Origin: Fictibacillus fluitans
Lineage (GTDB): Bacteria; Bacillota; Bacilli; Bacillales; Fictibacillaceae
DNA: 64,000 nucleotides
Assembly (NCBI RefSeq): GCF_030418125.1
Contig: NZ_JAUHTR010000001.1
Coordinates: 868,001-932,000, forward strand
Direction: 5' to 3'
Notes under the pieces: generated by a model
Told to the model about the DNA's origin: nothing
The model's database searches: none
Seen by the model: only the letters and a program-made list of their open reading frames with translations
Part shown: positions 9,043 through 17,367 of the stretch, in pieces
Layout: every line of letters begins with the position of its first letter
Position numbering within the stretch: position 1 is the first letter of the stretch
Made by a program: the position numbers and the translations under genes

Positions 9043-9788
9043 GAGAAAACCTCCTCTTTGACAATCAGTGTACCTTTCAGTTCTTTGCCGACTATTTGAA
9101 TTTCTTTTATTTTCGATTGAAGGCAGTTCAATGCCGCTTCTACCTTTGGAATCATTCCGCCTGTAATAATCCCTGTATCGATCAGCTTTTGGATGGAAGC
9201 GGTGGTTGCTTTTTGAACCGTCTTGCCTTCCGCAAGAATCCCGTCAACATCCGTTACGAAAATCAAGGACTCCGCTTCCATGGCCGAAGCCACTTCAAAG
9301 GCTACCGTGTCAGCATTCAGATTCAGAATTTCACCGGTTAAATTTCTGGACACCGAAGCAATGACGGGAATAAAACCTGCTTTCATAAGCTGTGTCAGCG
9401 TTCCCTTGTTAACGGATACGACCTTGCCCACATGGCCCCATTGCTCTTTCTTTAAGTAATCACATTCCAACAACGCTCCGTCATTACCGTTCAGTCCGAT
9501 CGCTTTCAATCCAAGCTGGTTCAGCTGGTACACAAACCAGGGATTGAGCTGTCCGGCGAGCACCATTTCAGCCGTTTCTGCAGCCTGCCCGGAGGTGCGT
9601 CTTACCCCGTCAATAAATTGAACAGGAATGGCCAGGGCGTTCATGTATTTGGTAATATCCGGTCCACCGCCATGAACCAGAATAATTTTCTTGCCTTCTT
9701 CCTCCAGTTCCTTTAACCGTTGAAAAAATGAAGGCTGTAGAGATTTCAGAATACTGCCGCCGCACTTGATGATCACTATTTGATCCAT
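9039..9788 (-). CDS. argB: Acetylglutamate kinase
   Basis: Phosphorylates N-acetylglutamate, the usual control point of the pathway. The 249-residue amino-acid-kinase fold has an N-terminal IIKCGGSIL nucleotide loop, the HGGGPDI glycine loop and the NLNADTVAFEVA segment. ATG 9788 is preferred because GGGGGAAAAGGAC precedes it and the motif then starts at residue 3; a longer frame to 9839 would overlap the end of argJ. It lacks the N-terminal helix of arginine-inhibited hexameric kinases, so direct feedback inhibition by arginine is unlikely (inference), consistent with a cyclic pathway using ArgJ. Confidence 0.95.
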   Translation of the reverse strand: MDQIVIIKCGGSILKSLQPSFFQRLKELEEEGKKIILVHGGGPDITKYMNALAIPVQFIDGVRRTSGQAAETAEMVLAGQLNPWFVYQLNQLGLKAIGLNGNDGALLECDYLKKEQWGHVGKVVSVNKGTLTQLMKAGFIPVIASVSRNLTGEILNLNADTVAFEVASAMEAESLIFVTDVDGILAEGKTVQKATTASIQKLIDTGIITGGMIPKVEAALNCLQSKIKEIQIVGKELKGTLIVKEEVFS

Positions 9789-9801
9789 GTCCTTTTCCCC
9801 C

Positions 9802-11028
9802 TCAGGTTGTGTAACTGGAATTGATTTGTACATAGTCATACGTTAAATCACATCCCCAGGCCTTCCCATTTCCGTTACCCGAATGAAGGTTCACGGAAAT
9901 GGAAATGTCACTGCCGCCCAGGTAGGAAGAAACGCCTTCTTCATCAAATGGAAGAATTTCGCTGGAGGACAATACCGGAAAACCACCAATCGACAGGTCG
10001 ATTTTTTCCGGAACAATTTCCACATTCGCGTAGCCCAAAACAGCTATAATTCTCCCCCAGTTGGGATCACAACCGAAAATCGCAGTTTTTACCAAGGGAG
10101 ATCCCACAATTGATTTTGCAGCAATCCTGGCTTCCTCATCACTGGCCGCTCCCTCGACCGTTACTTCAATCAATTTGGTTGCACCTTCACCGTCTCTGGC
10201 TATACTCTTTGCCAGATCGGTACAAGTGAGGGTCAATGCCTGCAAAAACGTTCCCCAATCCGGATGATCAGGTGTCAGCTCTTCATTTCCGGCACAACCG
10301 TTTGCCATAACGAGGACCATATCGTTTGTTGATGTTTCTCCATCCACCGTAATACAGTTAAAGCTTTGATCCGTTATCTTTCTAAGTGCATAGTGGAGGT
10401 TATCGGATGAAATGCACGCATCTGTGGTCATAAAAGAAAGCATCGTCGCCATGTTGGGATGAATCATCCCTGAGCCTTTTGCTGTTCCAGCCAGCACCAC
10501 TTCTTTTTCTCCAACCTGGAAGGAATAGCATGCATTTTTTGTTTTCGTATCTGTTGTCAGGATAGCCTGGCTAAATTCAAGCGCGTTTTCTAGCTTGGGC
10601 TGGGGATGAAGCTTTCCAATCCCTTCAAGAATGGTATCTATAGGCATGGTTTCTCCAATGATTCCTGTGGATGCCACTCCGACATGATGTTCGTTCAGGC
10701 CAAATACTTCACTGACCTGGTTTCGCATAGCATAGGCATCAAGCGTTCCCTGGGTACCGGTAAACGCATTGGCATTGCCGGAGTTGACGATCACCGCCTG
10801 CAATAATCCTTCTGTTTCAATACTTTCTTTTGTTACCGCAAGCGGTGCTGCTTTGATTTTATTGGTCGTATACACGGCTGCAGCTGCGGCCGGTTTGTCA
10901 CTCAAAATAATGCCTAAATCTTTTTTCTTGTATTTAATGCCGCAATTGATTCCCGCCGCGGAAAATCCTTTTGGCAAGGTTATATTTGATCCCGTCACTT
11001 TTTTTAAGGTTGATACGATTGAAGCCAC
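9802..11028 (-). CDS. argJ: Glutamate N-acetyltransferase / amino-acid acetyltransferase (bifunctional)
   Basis: Transfers acetyl from N-acetylornithine back to glutamate and may also acetylate glutamate from acetyl-CoA. It has 408 residues and self-cleaves into alpha and beta chains at the conserved Ala-Thr of the motif KGSGMIHPNMATML, where Thr becomes the N-terminal nucleophile of the beta chain. GTG 11028 is the start, 7 nt after AGGAG. It is 16 bp downstream of argC and 13 bp upstream of argB. No argA or argE homologue is in the window, which fits the acetyl-recycling route. Confidence 0.96.
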   Translation of the reverse strand: MASIVSTLKKVTGSNITLPKGFSAAGINCGIKYKKKDLGIILSDKPAAAAAVYTTNKIKAAPLAVTKESIETEGLLQAVIVNSGNANAFTGTQGTLDAYAMRNQVSEVFGLNEHHVGVASTGIIGETMPIDTILEGIGKLHPQPKLENALEFSQAILTTDTKTKNACYSFQVGEKEVVLAGTAKGSGMIHPNMATMLSFMTTDACISSDNLHYALRKITDQSFNCITVDGETSTNDMVLVMANGCAGNEELTPDHPDWGTFLQALTLTCTDLAKSIARDGEGATKLIEVTVEGAASDEEARIAAKSIVGSPLVKTAIFGCDPNWGRIIAVLGYANVEIVPEKIDLSIGGFPVLSSSEILPFDEEGVSSYLGGSDISISVNLHSGNGNGKAWGCDLTYDYVQINSSYTT

Positions 11029-11044
11029 ATCAACTCTCCTCTCA

Positions 11045-12082
11045 TTATGGAAACAATGGACTTGCTTGTAATCCTGTATTTTCCGGGAACCCGTTCATCA
11101 GGTTGAAATTATGTACAGCCTGACCTGCTGCACCTTTCATTAGGTTATCGATAACAGCTACTGTCGTGAGCCGGTTTGTACGTGTATCGAATGACCAGCC
11201 GATATCACAATAATTGCTGCCCAACACCTGTTTAGTACAAGGGAATGTTCTCTGTGGAGAAAGCCTTATAAATGGATGCTGCTCTGCATATTCAAAGAAT
11301 GCTTCCTTAATTTCCCGCTCCGTTATTCCTTCTTCTACTGTTGCATACATTGTGTTCATGATTCCCCTGGTCATCGGAACCAAATGGGTGTTGAAGGTAA
11401 TGGGATCATTTGCTTCAGAATAATGATGAAGCATTTGTTCAATCTCTGGAATATGCTGATGCTGGTTCACTTTATAGATTTGCAGATTATCATTGGCAAC
11501 CGGGAAATGCGCTGCTGAAGAAGGAACGGCACCTGCTCCCGAAATACCTGACTTTGCATCAATGATGATCGACTTTGTTTCTATTAAACTGTTGGTAACA
11601 AGCGGCAGCAATCCATTGAGCGCCGCCGTTGGATAGCAGCCCGGATTGGCAATCAGCTGGGAAGTCTCAATGTTTTCCCTGTTGTATTCAGGCATTCCGT
11701 ATACCGCTTTTTCCACCCACTTCTGTTCGGGTGGTTCCTTCTTATACCACTGCCGATACTCTTCTTGTTTTTTAAGACGGTAATCCCCGGCCAAATCAAT
11801 GATCCTCATTCCCTGTTCAAGCAGAGGCGGCAACAGACTTGCAGATACACCTGTCGGAGCGGAGCTGAACAGAAAATCAACCTGCTCCGGCATTCTTTCA
11901 TGATCGATCGCCTGCAGTGTACCTTCAGCCAATCCATTCAAATGTGGATAAACCGAATCTATATGTTCACCTTTTTTGCTGGACGAATACAAGATAAACT
12001 CTTTTACTTCAGGATGCTGCTTCAGCAGGCGGATAAGTTCCAGTCCACCAAAGCCTGTAGCTCCTACAATACCGACTTTCAA
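11045..12082 (-). CDS. argC: N-acetyl-gamma-glutamyl-phosphate reductase
   Basis: NADPH-dependent reduction of N-acetylglutamyl phosphate to the semialdehyde. It has 345 residues, with the Rossmann start KVGIVGATGFGGLELIRLL and the catalytic Cys in LIANPGCYPTAA. I choose TTG 12082: the GAGGTGG ribosome-binding site is then 5-6 nt upstream and the protein begins MKVGIVGATG as in homologues. The in-frame GTG at 12091 sits inside the ribosome-binding site. First gene of the operon, directly behind the argC promoter and ARG box. Confidence 0.94.
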   Translation of the reverse strand: MKVGIVGATGFGGLELIRLLKQHPEVKEFILYSSSKKGEHIDSVYPHLNGLAEGTLQAIDHERMPEQVDFLFSSAPTGVSASLLPPLLEQGMRIIDLAGDYRLKKQEEYRQWYKKEPPEQKWVEKAVYGMPEYNRENIETSQLIANPGCYPTAALNGLLPLVTNSLIETKSIIIDAKSGISGAGAVPSSAAHFPVANDNLQIYKVNQHQHIPEIEQMLHHYSEANDPITFNTHLVPMTRGIMNTMYATVEEGITEREIKEAFFEYAEQHPFIRLSPQRTFPCTKQVLGSNYCDIGWSFDTRTNRLTTVAVIDNLMKGAAGQAVHNFNLMNGFPENTGLQASPLFP

Positions 12083-12115
12083 CGACTCCACCTCAATGTT
12101 TTTGATTTATGTATC

Positions 12116-12144
12116 ATTATATGTATGTATAAAGATAAATTCAA
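12116..12144 (-). promoter_or_regulatory. argC operon sigma-A promoter
   Basis: On the minus strand -35 TTGAAT (12139-12144) and a consensus -10 TATAAT (12116-12121) are separated by 17 bp. The -10 lies 34 bp upstream of the argC TTG start and no other promoter of this quality was seen in the arginine operon. Confidence 0.8.
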
Positions 12145-12145
12145 C
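12128..12145. promoter_or_regulatory. ARG-box-like operator over the argC -35
   Basis: The plus strand reads TGTAAAGATAAATTCAAC-like sequence ending in an intact ATTCA half-site; as TnAAn-wwww-ATTCA it keeps 8 of the 10 fixed core bases of the ArgR/AhrC box. The intact half-site overlaps the -35 hexamer, so bound repressor would block RNA polymerase. The match is weaker than at carA or rocD. Confidence 0.45.
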
Positions 12146-12224
12146 TGTATATTTATAAATTTTTTTATTTTTTTGATTTGTAGGCCGTTTCGTTGGGGTT
12201 TATACTTAAAGTTAGGCTGGGGTT

Positions 12225-12452
12225 GTTGACTTCCGTTCCAGGATGCTCGCTTTCCGCGGGCGGGCGTGAGCCTTACCGGCGTAAACGCCTACTTCCTCGT
12301 CGCATGCTCCTGCGGGGTCTCACTAGTCCCGCTTTTCCCGCAGGACAAGGAACGCTACGGCAGCAAGACATCGCACGAAGAAAATGTGCAGTTCATTTTC
12401 GAGGAGCCTCGCACCTTGCACTACAATCAACTAGTCAATGAAGAGTTTTAAC
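12225..12452. repeat. Long copy of a GC-rich interspersed repeat
   Basis: A non-coding stretch markedly richer in GC than its AT-rich surroundings. Its left end (TTCCGTTCCAGGATGCTCGC, then TTTCCGCGGG) and its right end (CTCGCACCTTGCACT, CAA, then TCAA-GAAGA-TTT-TAACC) recur in the short copy at 19.34 kb. The centre holds nested inverted segments such as GCGTAAACGC and TGCGGGG...CCCGCA. I recognise the TTCCGTTCCAGG...TTTCCGCGGG pattern from intergenic repeats of Bacillaceae. No transposase or credible gene is present. With the argC promoter it fills the gap between argC and the zinc-ribbon gene. Confidence 0.8.
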
Positions 12453-12503
12453 CCCTTAAAAATAAAAGGATAAGATTATAAAACAGCTAAAGGAGGAGTA
12501 ACG

Positions 12504-12686
12504 GTGAAGGAATTAGTGGGAAACTGCAGCCAATGCAAAAAGCCCGTCTATTGTCTAGAGGGCTTTCTGAATGGGGTCCATATTAATGGGACGCTTTTAT
12601 GTTTCTCATGTTCAGAAGAACGGGATCAGAACCCAGGTTCTTTAGCCTCCGCTGACAGGCGGAATAAAAGCGACAACATCTCCTGA
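12504..12686 (+). CDS. Small zinc-ribbon protein
   Basis: A 60-residue protein starting at GTG 12504 behind an excellent AAAGGAGGAG site. It has paired cysteines CSQC (about 8-11) and CFSC (about 33-36) plus an extra Cys at 17, a treble-clef/zinc-ribbon pattern resembling a broken LIM-type finger. The C-terminal 20 residues are polar and probably disordered. The last 45 bp overlap the 3' end of moaD on the other strand, which is tight for convergent genes. Real gene judged by its ribosome-binding site and Cys spacing; role unknown. Zinc binding is inferred. Confidence 0.65.
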   Translation: MKELVGNCSQCKKPVYCLEGFLNGVHINGTLLCFSCSEERDQNPGSLASADRRNKSDNIS

Positions 12687-12878
12687 ACGGATTTCGGTAT
12701 CATCTTCGGCAAATTCTTCATTGACCGCAGCAAGACAGCCTGTAAACATTTGCGGAAAATCGTATTCATTTTCCAGCTTTCTTTTAATCTCAGACACAAG
12801 AAGATGCGGTTCATCCAGTTGGATTTCACTTTTTCCGGCACGCTCCTGCATGCCCGCAAACAGCAATACTTTTATCAT
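12642..12878 (-). CDS. moaD: Molybdopterin synthase small subunit (sulfur carrier)
   Basis: A 78-residue ubiquitin-like protein ending in Gly-Gly (PPVSGG), the thiocarboxylate-bearing tail that donates sulfur to precursor Z in molybdopterin synthesis, working with MoaE. It begins MIKVLLFAGMQERAG. Last gene of the moeA-mobB-moaE-moaD operon; its ATG overlaps the moaE stop. The adenylylating enzyme (MoeB) and moaA/moaC are not in the window. Confidence 0.93.
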   Translation of the reverse strand: MIKVLLFAGMQERAGKSEIQLDEPHLLVSEIKRKLENEYDFPQMFTGCLAAVNEEFAEDDTEIRSGDVVAFIPPVSGG

Positions 12879-13342
12879 TGAGTATCTCCCTCGCTTTCCG
12901 GGCGGCCTTGTGGATAGGAGGTGTTTTCAAGCTGATCTCCAACCCACTTACTTCCGTCTTCCCAGTGCTCCTTCTTCCAGATCGGCACGATTTCTTTAAT
13001 ACGTTCTATCGCATACCGGCAAGCTTCAAATGAATCGGCGCGATGCGGTGTGGAGACGGCAATGACTACCGCAATTTCTGAAATACCCAGTTCCCCAATC
13101 CGGTGGGTGATGGCACATTTCGCATCCGGCCATTCAACGGCTATTTCTTCTCCGATTTTTCGAAGCTGCTTTTCGGCCATCGGAATGTAGGCTTCATATT
13201 TTAAATAGGTGGTTCTTTTTCCCTTTGTCATTTCCCGTACGGTCCCAACGAAGGTATTCACTGCACCTGCATCGGGATGAATGACCTTATCAATCACTTC
13301 CTGAACAGAAATGGGATCTTCTGTTATTTCAAATAGCTTCAT
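12875..13342 (-). CDS. moaE: Molybdopterin synthase catalytic subunit
   Basis: Large subunit of molybdopterin synthase; inserts two sulfurs from MoaD into precursor Z. It has 155 residues, with the signature YLKYEAYIPMAEKQL, HRIG.LGISE and the C-terminal KKEHWEDGSKW that holds a catalytic Lys. ATG 13342 follows GGGGAGG; a frame opening at 13363 lacks such a site. The ATG overlaps the mobB stop (ATGA). Confidence 0.94.
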   Translation of the reverse strand: MKLFEITEDPISVQEVIDKVIHPDAGAVNTFVGTVREMTKGKRTTYLKYEAYIPMAEKQLRKIGEEIAVEWPDAKCAITHRIGELGISEIAVVIAVSTPHRADSFEACRYAIERIKEIVPIWKKEHWEDGSKWVGDQLENTSYPQGRPESEGDTQ

Positions 13343-13860
13343 AAGTTCCTCCCCTTCATCCAATCCATCAAAAAATTAATATATTGTTCTTTTTCATTCA
13401 GTTTATAAACAGGATACACCGGTGAAATCTGCTCAGTCGAAAACGATGGCCAGGCAATGGCCATCAGCACATTTGTACTGCTTCTGATCAGCTCCACATC
13501 ATCATCATGTTTGAGTAAAACAACCCGTGGCATCTGTATTTCTTTAAAACCTTCAATCAGCAGAAGATCGAGTTCAAGGAGTTCGTATAAACGAACCAGC
13601 CGGGAGAAAGATACCGGCTGGTCAAGGCAAAGCTGAAAAGTACCTTCTCCCTCCACACCTGAAACAACGGCTCCGGCGCTGCGGTGAATTCCAGTATCTT
13701 TGTTTTCATCCTGAAAGTCGATCCGGCCGCCGTGACCATGATGCTTTAAGGTTCCAGCCCGCAGGCCGGCTGCAGAAGCAGCTTTCAGCAGGTTCGAAAC
13801 CAGTGTCGTTTTCCCACTGTTTTTATATCCTACGATCTGGATTTTAATGCTTGATCCCAT
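13339..13860 (-). CDS. mobB: Molybdopterin-guanine dinucleotide biosynthesis adaptor protein
   Basis: GTP-binding helper in the late steps of molybdenum cofactor synthesis. It has 173 residues; the Walker A loop GYKNSGKTTLV is at about 10-20 and the DLLLIEGFK segment near residue 100 is typical. The start is ATG 13860; earlier in-frame codons lie deep in moeA and read as unrelated basic sequence. It overlaps the 3' end of moeA by 31 bp, in keeping with translational coupling. Implies that an MGD-type cofactor (for example for nitrate reductase or formate dehydrogenase) is made; those enzymes are outside the window. Confidence 0.9.
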   Translation of the reverse strand: MGSSIKIQIVGYKNSGKTTLVSNLLKAASAAGLRAGTLKHHGHGGRIDFQDENKDTGIHRSAGAVVSGVEGEGTFQLCLDQPVSFSRLVRLYELLELDLLLIEGFKEIQMPRVVLLKHDDDVELIRSSTNVLMAIAWPSFSTEQISPVYPVYKLNEKEQYINFLMDWMKGRNL

Positions 13861-15110
13861 GGCCAGACACTTCCTTCTCCTTCTAACAACAAGGTCATCA
13901 CCTGTGAGCCTTTTTCCCATCCCCTGGTCCCGCCTGGAAGAACGATCAAGGCATTGGCCTCTGAAAGCGAAGAAACTGACCCGGACTTGTCCAGTCCAAC
14001 AGGTGAAGCGACTGCCGTGGGTCCGTTCCACTCTACCCGGCTACGTATAAATCGTGTAAAAGGATTGGGTTTTAGGTAATCCTTTTGAAGGGTTGCAGTC
14101 ACGGCGCCAAGGTGGACCTTTTTCACGTGAAGAGATTGAAGCAGATAAGGTCTAACAAACAATTCAAAGCCTACAAAGCAGGCTGATGGGTTCCCGGAAA
14201 GACCGAATAGCGGCTTACCTTCAAACATTGCTGCAGATGTCACACTGCCCGGCCTCATGGCGATTTTGTTAAAAAGAAGTTCCGCTCCCATCTTTTTATA
14301 AATGGCCGGCAAATGATCAAAATCTCCTACGGAAACCCCTCCAGTTGTGATAACCAGGTCAGTTTCCTTCATGGCTTGAAGGATGCCTTCATATGTTTCT
14401 TCCAGGTCATCAGGCAATTTCCCAAGGATGCGGGGCTCTCCGCCTATTTTTTTGATTTGCGAAGCAATCATGTATGCGTTGCTGTTTCTGATTTTTCCGG
14501 GAACCAGTTCCTCGTCCACGTCCAAAAGTTCCGTACCAGTAGCCAGGATTCCGACAACCGGTTTTTTATAAACTTTTACCGTATGAAATCCAAACGTGGC
14601 GAGAATGGCCGTTACTCCTGGATGAATGCGAGTCCCTGTTTTAAGTATGGTTGTTCCTTCAGGCGTATCTTCCCCCTGACGAGAAATATTATCGCCTGCT
14701 TTGACTTTCCTTGAAATGGTGATCCTGTTATTTTCTTTTTCAGAGACAAGTTCAAGCATGATGACCGCATTTGCACCCTTAGGAATTGCGGCTCCTGTCA
14801 TAATCCTTATTGCCTCGTTATGTTTTATTTCCTTGCCGGAAACATGGCCAGCTCCAATGGAATCGATCACATTCAACTCTACAGGCTGTTCCTGGGTTGC
14901 AGCAGATGTGTCTTCCGCACGTATGGCAAAGCCATCGTAAGGAGACCTGTCAAAGGGTGGCACATCATGCGTGGCCAATATATCTTCACCAAGGTAGCGC
15001 CCGTCACTTTCCTCGAGACTGACCGTTTCCAATGAAAGTTCCAATTGGTACTTCAGGACTTTTGTAACGGCGTCCCAAACCGGAATAATTTCCCGTTTTT
15101 CAATCGGCAT
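13830..15110 (-). CDS. moeA: Molybdopterin molybdenumtransferase
   Basis: Inserts molybdate into adenylylated molybdopterin. The 426-residue, four-domain protein shows the PFDRSPYDGFAIR start, the GAGH..G loop, the MTGAAIPKGAN motif, and the MoeA/MogA-like domain with VGILATGTEL, TTGGVSVGDFDHLP and FGLSGNPSAC. It is 29 bp downstream of the yitV-like hydrolase on the same strand, so the two are probably co-transcribed although their functions look unrelated. Confidence 0.95.
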   Translation of the reverse strand: MPIEKREIIPVWDAVTKVLKYQLELSLETVSLEESDGRYLGEDILATHDVPPFDRSPYDGFAIRAEDTSAATQEQPVELNVIDSIGAGHVSGKEIKHNEAIRIMTGAAIPKGANAVIMLELVSEKENNRITISRKVKAGDNISRQGEDTPEGTTILKTGTRIHPGVTAILATFGFHTVKVYKKPVVGILATGTELLDVDEELVPGKIRNSNAYMIASQIKKIGGEPRILGKLPDDLEETYEGILQAMKETDLVITTGGVSVGDFDHLPAIYKKMGAELLFNKIAMRPGSVTSAAMFEGKPLFGLSGNPSACFVGFELFVRPYLLQSLHVKKVHLGAVTATLQKDYLKPNPFTRFIRSRVEWNGPTAVASPVGLDKSGSVSSLSEANALIVLPGGTRGWEKGSQVMTLLLEGEGSVWPWDQALKSRS

Positions 15111-15139
15111 CGTGTCACCTCTTTTTTGTTCTCTTTCTA

Positions 15140-15904
15140 TTACAAATGCTTACTAAACCACTTTACTGCTTCGAGATAGGCAGTTCTGGATACCTTATGC
15201 CCTGCTGTTTCATCGGATATGTACTGAATATTTTCAGGATTTTTATACAGCGGTTTTGCTTTTTGGAAGAACTCGCGGCTCTGGCTGTAAGGAACCACCT
15301 GATCCACTTTGCTGTGCCATAAAAACAACGGACGGTTATCCAGCTTCTTCATGTTTGCAGTCAAGTCGAATGGTTTAATGATGGACATGATTTTAGCCAG
15401 CGCTTCTTGTGAATACGGCAGGGAGACTTCGAGCTGCTTCATTTTTTCGATCTGCCAGTTGGCAAATGCTTGATATCCCGGTGTGGCCATAAGTGTAACC
15501 GCCGTTTTAATAAAGGGATATTGCGACAGGGCGCCAAATGTAATTATCCCCCCCATGGAAGTTCCGGACACGCCGATTCTTTCAGGATCAATCAGTCCCT
15601 CATCATTGAGCGCTTTTACCAGGATATTCACATCCTGGATTCCCTGAATCACGATATCCCAAAACGAATACATTCGCCTGTCTCCGGAAACATCAGTTAT
15701 CCGGTCGCCATGGTGCAGCATGTCCGGAAGAATGACACGGTACCCTTTTTCTGCAAGCGAATAGGCAAAATGAAGATTGTGCTCCTTTGCACTTGTAAAT
15801 CCATGCAGAAAAATCACTAATGGAAGTTTATCGCCATGCTTCTTTTCATCAAAAGCATGAAGCACGGGAATGTCTTTTATCATACGCGATTCAATGTTTA
15901 CCAT
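15140..15904 (-). CDS. Alpha/beta hydrolase, YitV-like esterase
   Basis: A 254-residue serine hydrolase of the prolyl-oligopeptidase/dienelactone-hydrolase style. The oxyanion strand LVIFLHGFTS comes first, the nucleophile elbow GTSMGG is near residue 127, the Asp is likely in WHSKVDQVV (about 202), and the His in ETAGHKVS (about 236). No signal peptide, so cytoplasmic. It resembles B. subtilis YitV, and the HAD gene across the divergent gap resembles the neighbouring YitU. Natural substrate unknown. Its position just ahead of moeA makes it the first gene of the Moco operon here. Confidence 0.85.
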   Translation of the reverse strand: MVNIESRMIKDIPVLHAFDEKKHGDKLPLVIFLHGFTSAKEHNLHFAYSLAEKGYRVILPDMLHHGDRITDVSGDRRMYSFWDIVIQGIQDVNILVKALNDEGLIDPERIGVSGTSMGGIITFGALSQYPFIKTAVTLMATPGYQAFANWQIEKMKQLEVSLPYSQEALAKIMSIIKPFDLTANMKKLDNRPLFLWHSKVDQVVPYSQSREFFQKAKPLYKNPENIQYISDETAGHKVSRTAYLEAVKWFSKHL

Positions 15905-15963
15905 AATTTACTCCTTCATCGTTTCTCTTTTCTATATCATAACAAGTTATTTGAAATTTGCCG

Positions 15964-15990
15964 ATAAAAAAACCCGTTTGCACGGGTTAA
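15964..15990 (-). terminator. Terminator after the small membrane-anchored protein
   Basis: On the minus strand AACCCGTGCAAACGGGTT is followed by TTTTTATC. It lies between the 16022-16291 gene and the start of the yitV-like gene, so it separates those two transcription units. Confidence 0.75.
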
Positions 15991-16021
15991 TGGAAAGTTG
16001 CGAATTTTTTCTTTTCACTGG

Positions 16022-16291
16022 TTATTGCTTTTTGTTGTAGTAATTAACTGGATACATGCTTCCCTCTTCAACCATTTTTGTATCATCGTAATCATAAGGA
16101 TCGGGATGACCAGCCTTTTCCACAGGTAAATTATGATTGTTTTCGTTTGTCATAAATGGCTTTATCTTTTCAATTACCTCATTGGCCATCATTTTCGCCA
16201 TGGTCCGGTTTGACCCTTTTCTTAACATGTAGGAAGTGATTCCTGCAGCGGAAATTGCAAAGCCTGAGAGCAACAAATATTTTTTCTTCAT
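16022..16291 (-). CDS. Small membrane-anchored hypothetical protein
   Basis: An 89-residue protein I do not recognise. MKKKYLLLSGFAISAAGITSY forms an N-terminal membrane anchor or uncleaved signal; no lipobox Cys is present. The remainder is polar with an acidic, Tyr/Pro-rich C-terminus (HPDPYDYDDTK, YPVNYYNKK). ATG 16291 is preceded by AAGAGGAGGAG. Monocistronic, bounded by a terminator, and divergent from the HAD gene. Confidence 0.65.
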   Translation of the reverse strand: MKKKYLLLSGFAISAAGITSYMLRKGSNRTMAKMMANEVIEKIKPFMTNENNHNLPVEKAGHPDPYDYDDTKMVEEGSMYPVNYYNKKQ

Positions 16292-16432
16292 GGAAAATCT
16301 CCTCCTCTTATATATTGTTAGCATTACCCTGACAGCGTCTGTGTAAAACTTCCTATTATTGGACTTATATTGGACAGTGACATTGGAAACCATTACACTT
16401 AATTTGAAATTGACGAAAAGGCAGGAAACCTA

Positions 16433-17248
16433 ATGAAGAAACCGTATTTGATTGCACTTGATCTGGATGGCACTTTATTGAACGACAATAAAGTTATTTC
16501 ACAGCGTACAAAAAATGCTGTTCTGAAGGCGAAACAGGAAGGACATGTTGTTTGCATATCCACCGGCCGCCCATACCGTGCCAGCACGGAATATTACAAG
16601 GAGCTTGGGCTTAATACGCCTATCGTTAATTTTAACGGTGCTTTCGTTCATCATCCTCATGATTCCTCATTTGGGGTTTACCATTCTCCATTGGAGTTGT
16701 CACAGGCAAAAAAGGTGATAAAAACGGCCGAAGAATTTCTTGTTAAAAATATTATGGCAGAAGTGCTCGACGATGTGTATCTGCATAAAGAAGACCAGGT
16801 TATTGTCGATACCTTCATTATGGGTGAAAACCCCGCCCATACCGGCGATCTAAACGAAAGACTGAATGATAATCCAACCTCACTGTTGATTCATCCGCAA
16901 GATCACCATGTTAACGAACTGCGGGATCAGCTAAAAAAGGAACACGCCGAAGTGATTGACCAGCGAGTATGGGCCGCTCCCTGGAATATAATTGAAGTTA
17001 TTCGTTCAGGACTGAATAAAGCCGTTGGTTTACAAAAAATATCGGCTTATTACAATATCCCCAAAGAGAGAGTCATCGCTTTTGGGGACGAAGATAATGA
17101 CCTGGAGATGATTGAGTATGCCGGTCATGGCATTGCCATGGGAAATGCCATATCTGAACTTAAAAACATCGCAAATCATGTGACAAAAACCAATGAAGAA
17201 GACGGGATTGCCTTATATTTAGAGGAAGTCCTTGCGCTAAATATGTAA
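16433..17248 (+). CDS. yitU: Cof-type HAD phosphatase, YitU-like
   Basis: A 271-residue HAD-superfamily phosphatase. Motif I is DLDGTLLND (nucleophile Asp and acid/base Asp), motif II is the Thr of STGRPYR, a C2B cap spans about 85-190, motif III is the Lys of SGLNKAVGL, and motif IV is FGDEDNDLEM. Cof/YidA-type members act on sugar phosphates or on flavin (FMN/ARPP) precursors; B. subtilis YitU has been linked to the flavin pathway, as I recall, but the substrate cannot be read here. Start ATG with AGGCAGGAAA upstream. Confidence 0.88.
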   Translation: MKKPYLIALDLDGTLLNDNKVISQRTKNAVLKAKQEGHVVCISTGRPYRASTEYYKELGLNTPIVNFNGAFVHHPHDSSFGVYHSPLELSQAKKVIKTAEEFLVKNIMAEVLDDVYLHKEDQVIVDTFIMGENPAHTGDLNERLNDNPTSLLIHPQDHHVNELRDQLKKEHAEVIDQRVWAAPWNIIEVIRSGLNKAVGLQKISAYYNIPKERVIAFGDEDNDLEMIEYAGHGIAMGNAISELKNIANHVTKTNEEDGIALYLEEVLALNM

Positions 17249-17256
17249 TACAGTCC

Positions 17257-17292
17257 AGCACCCGGCAATCGTTTTTGCCGGGTGTTTATTTT
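17257..17292 (+). terminator. Terminator after the HAD phosphatase
   Basis: CACCCGGCAA and TTGCCGGGTG form a 10-bp stem with a short T-rich loop, followed by TTTATTTTT. Confidence 0.8.
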
Positions 17293-17367
17293 TGGTATGT
17301 TTTCTTTTCTACATAAAACTCAGTGGGCAGCAAAAACTATACTATACCCTTTGAGGAGGTTTTCACC

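Noticed and set aside
12193-12451. Short plus-strand frames across the GC-rich repeat
   Set aside because: They follow the repeat sequence, carry no credible start context, and one is disrupted in the short copy at 19.34 kb.
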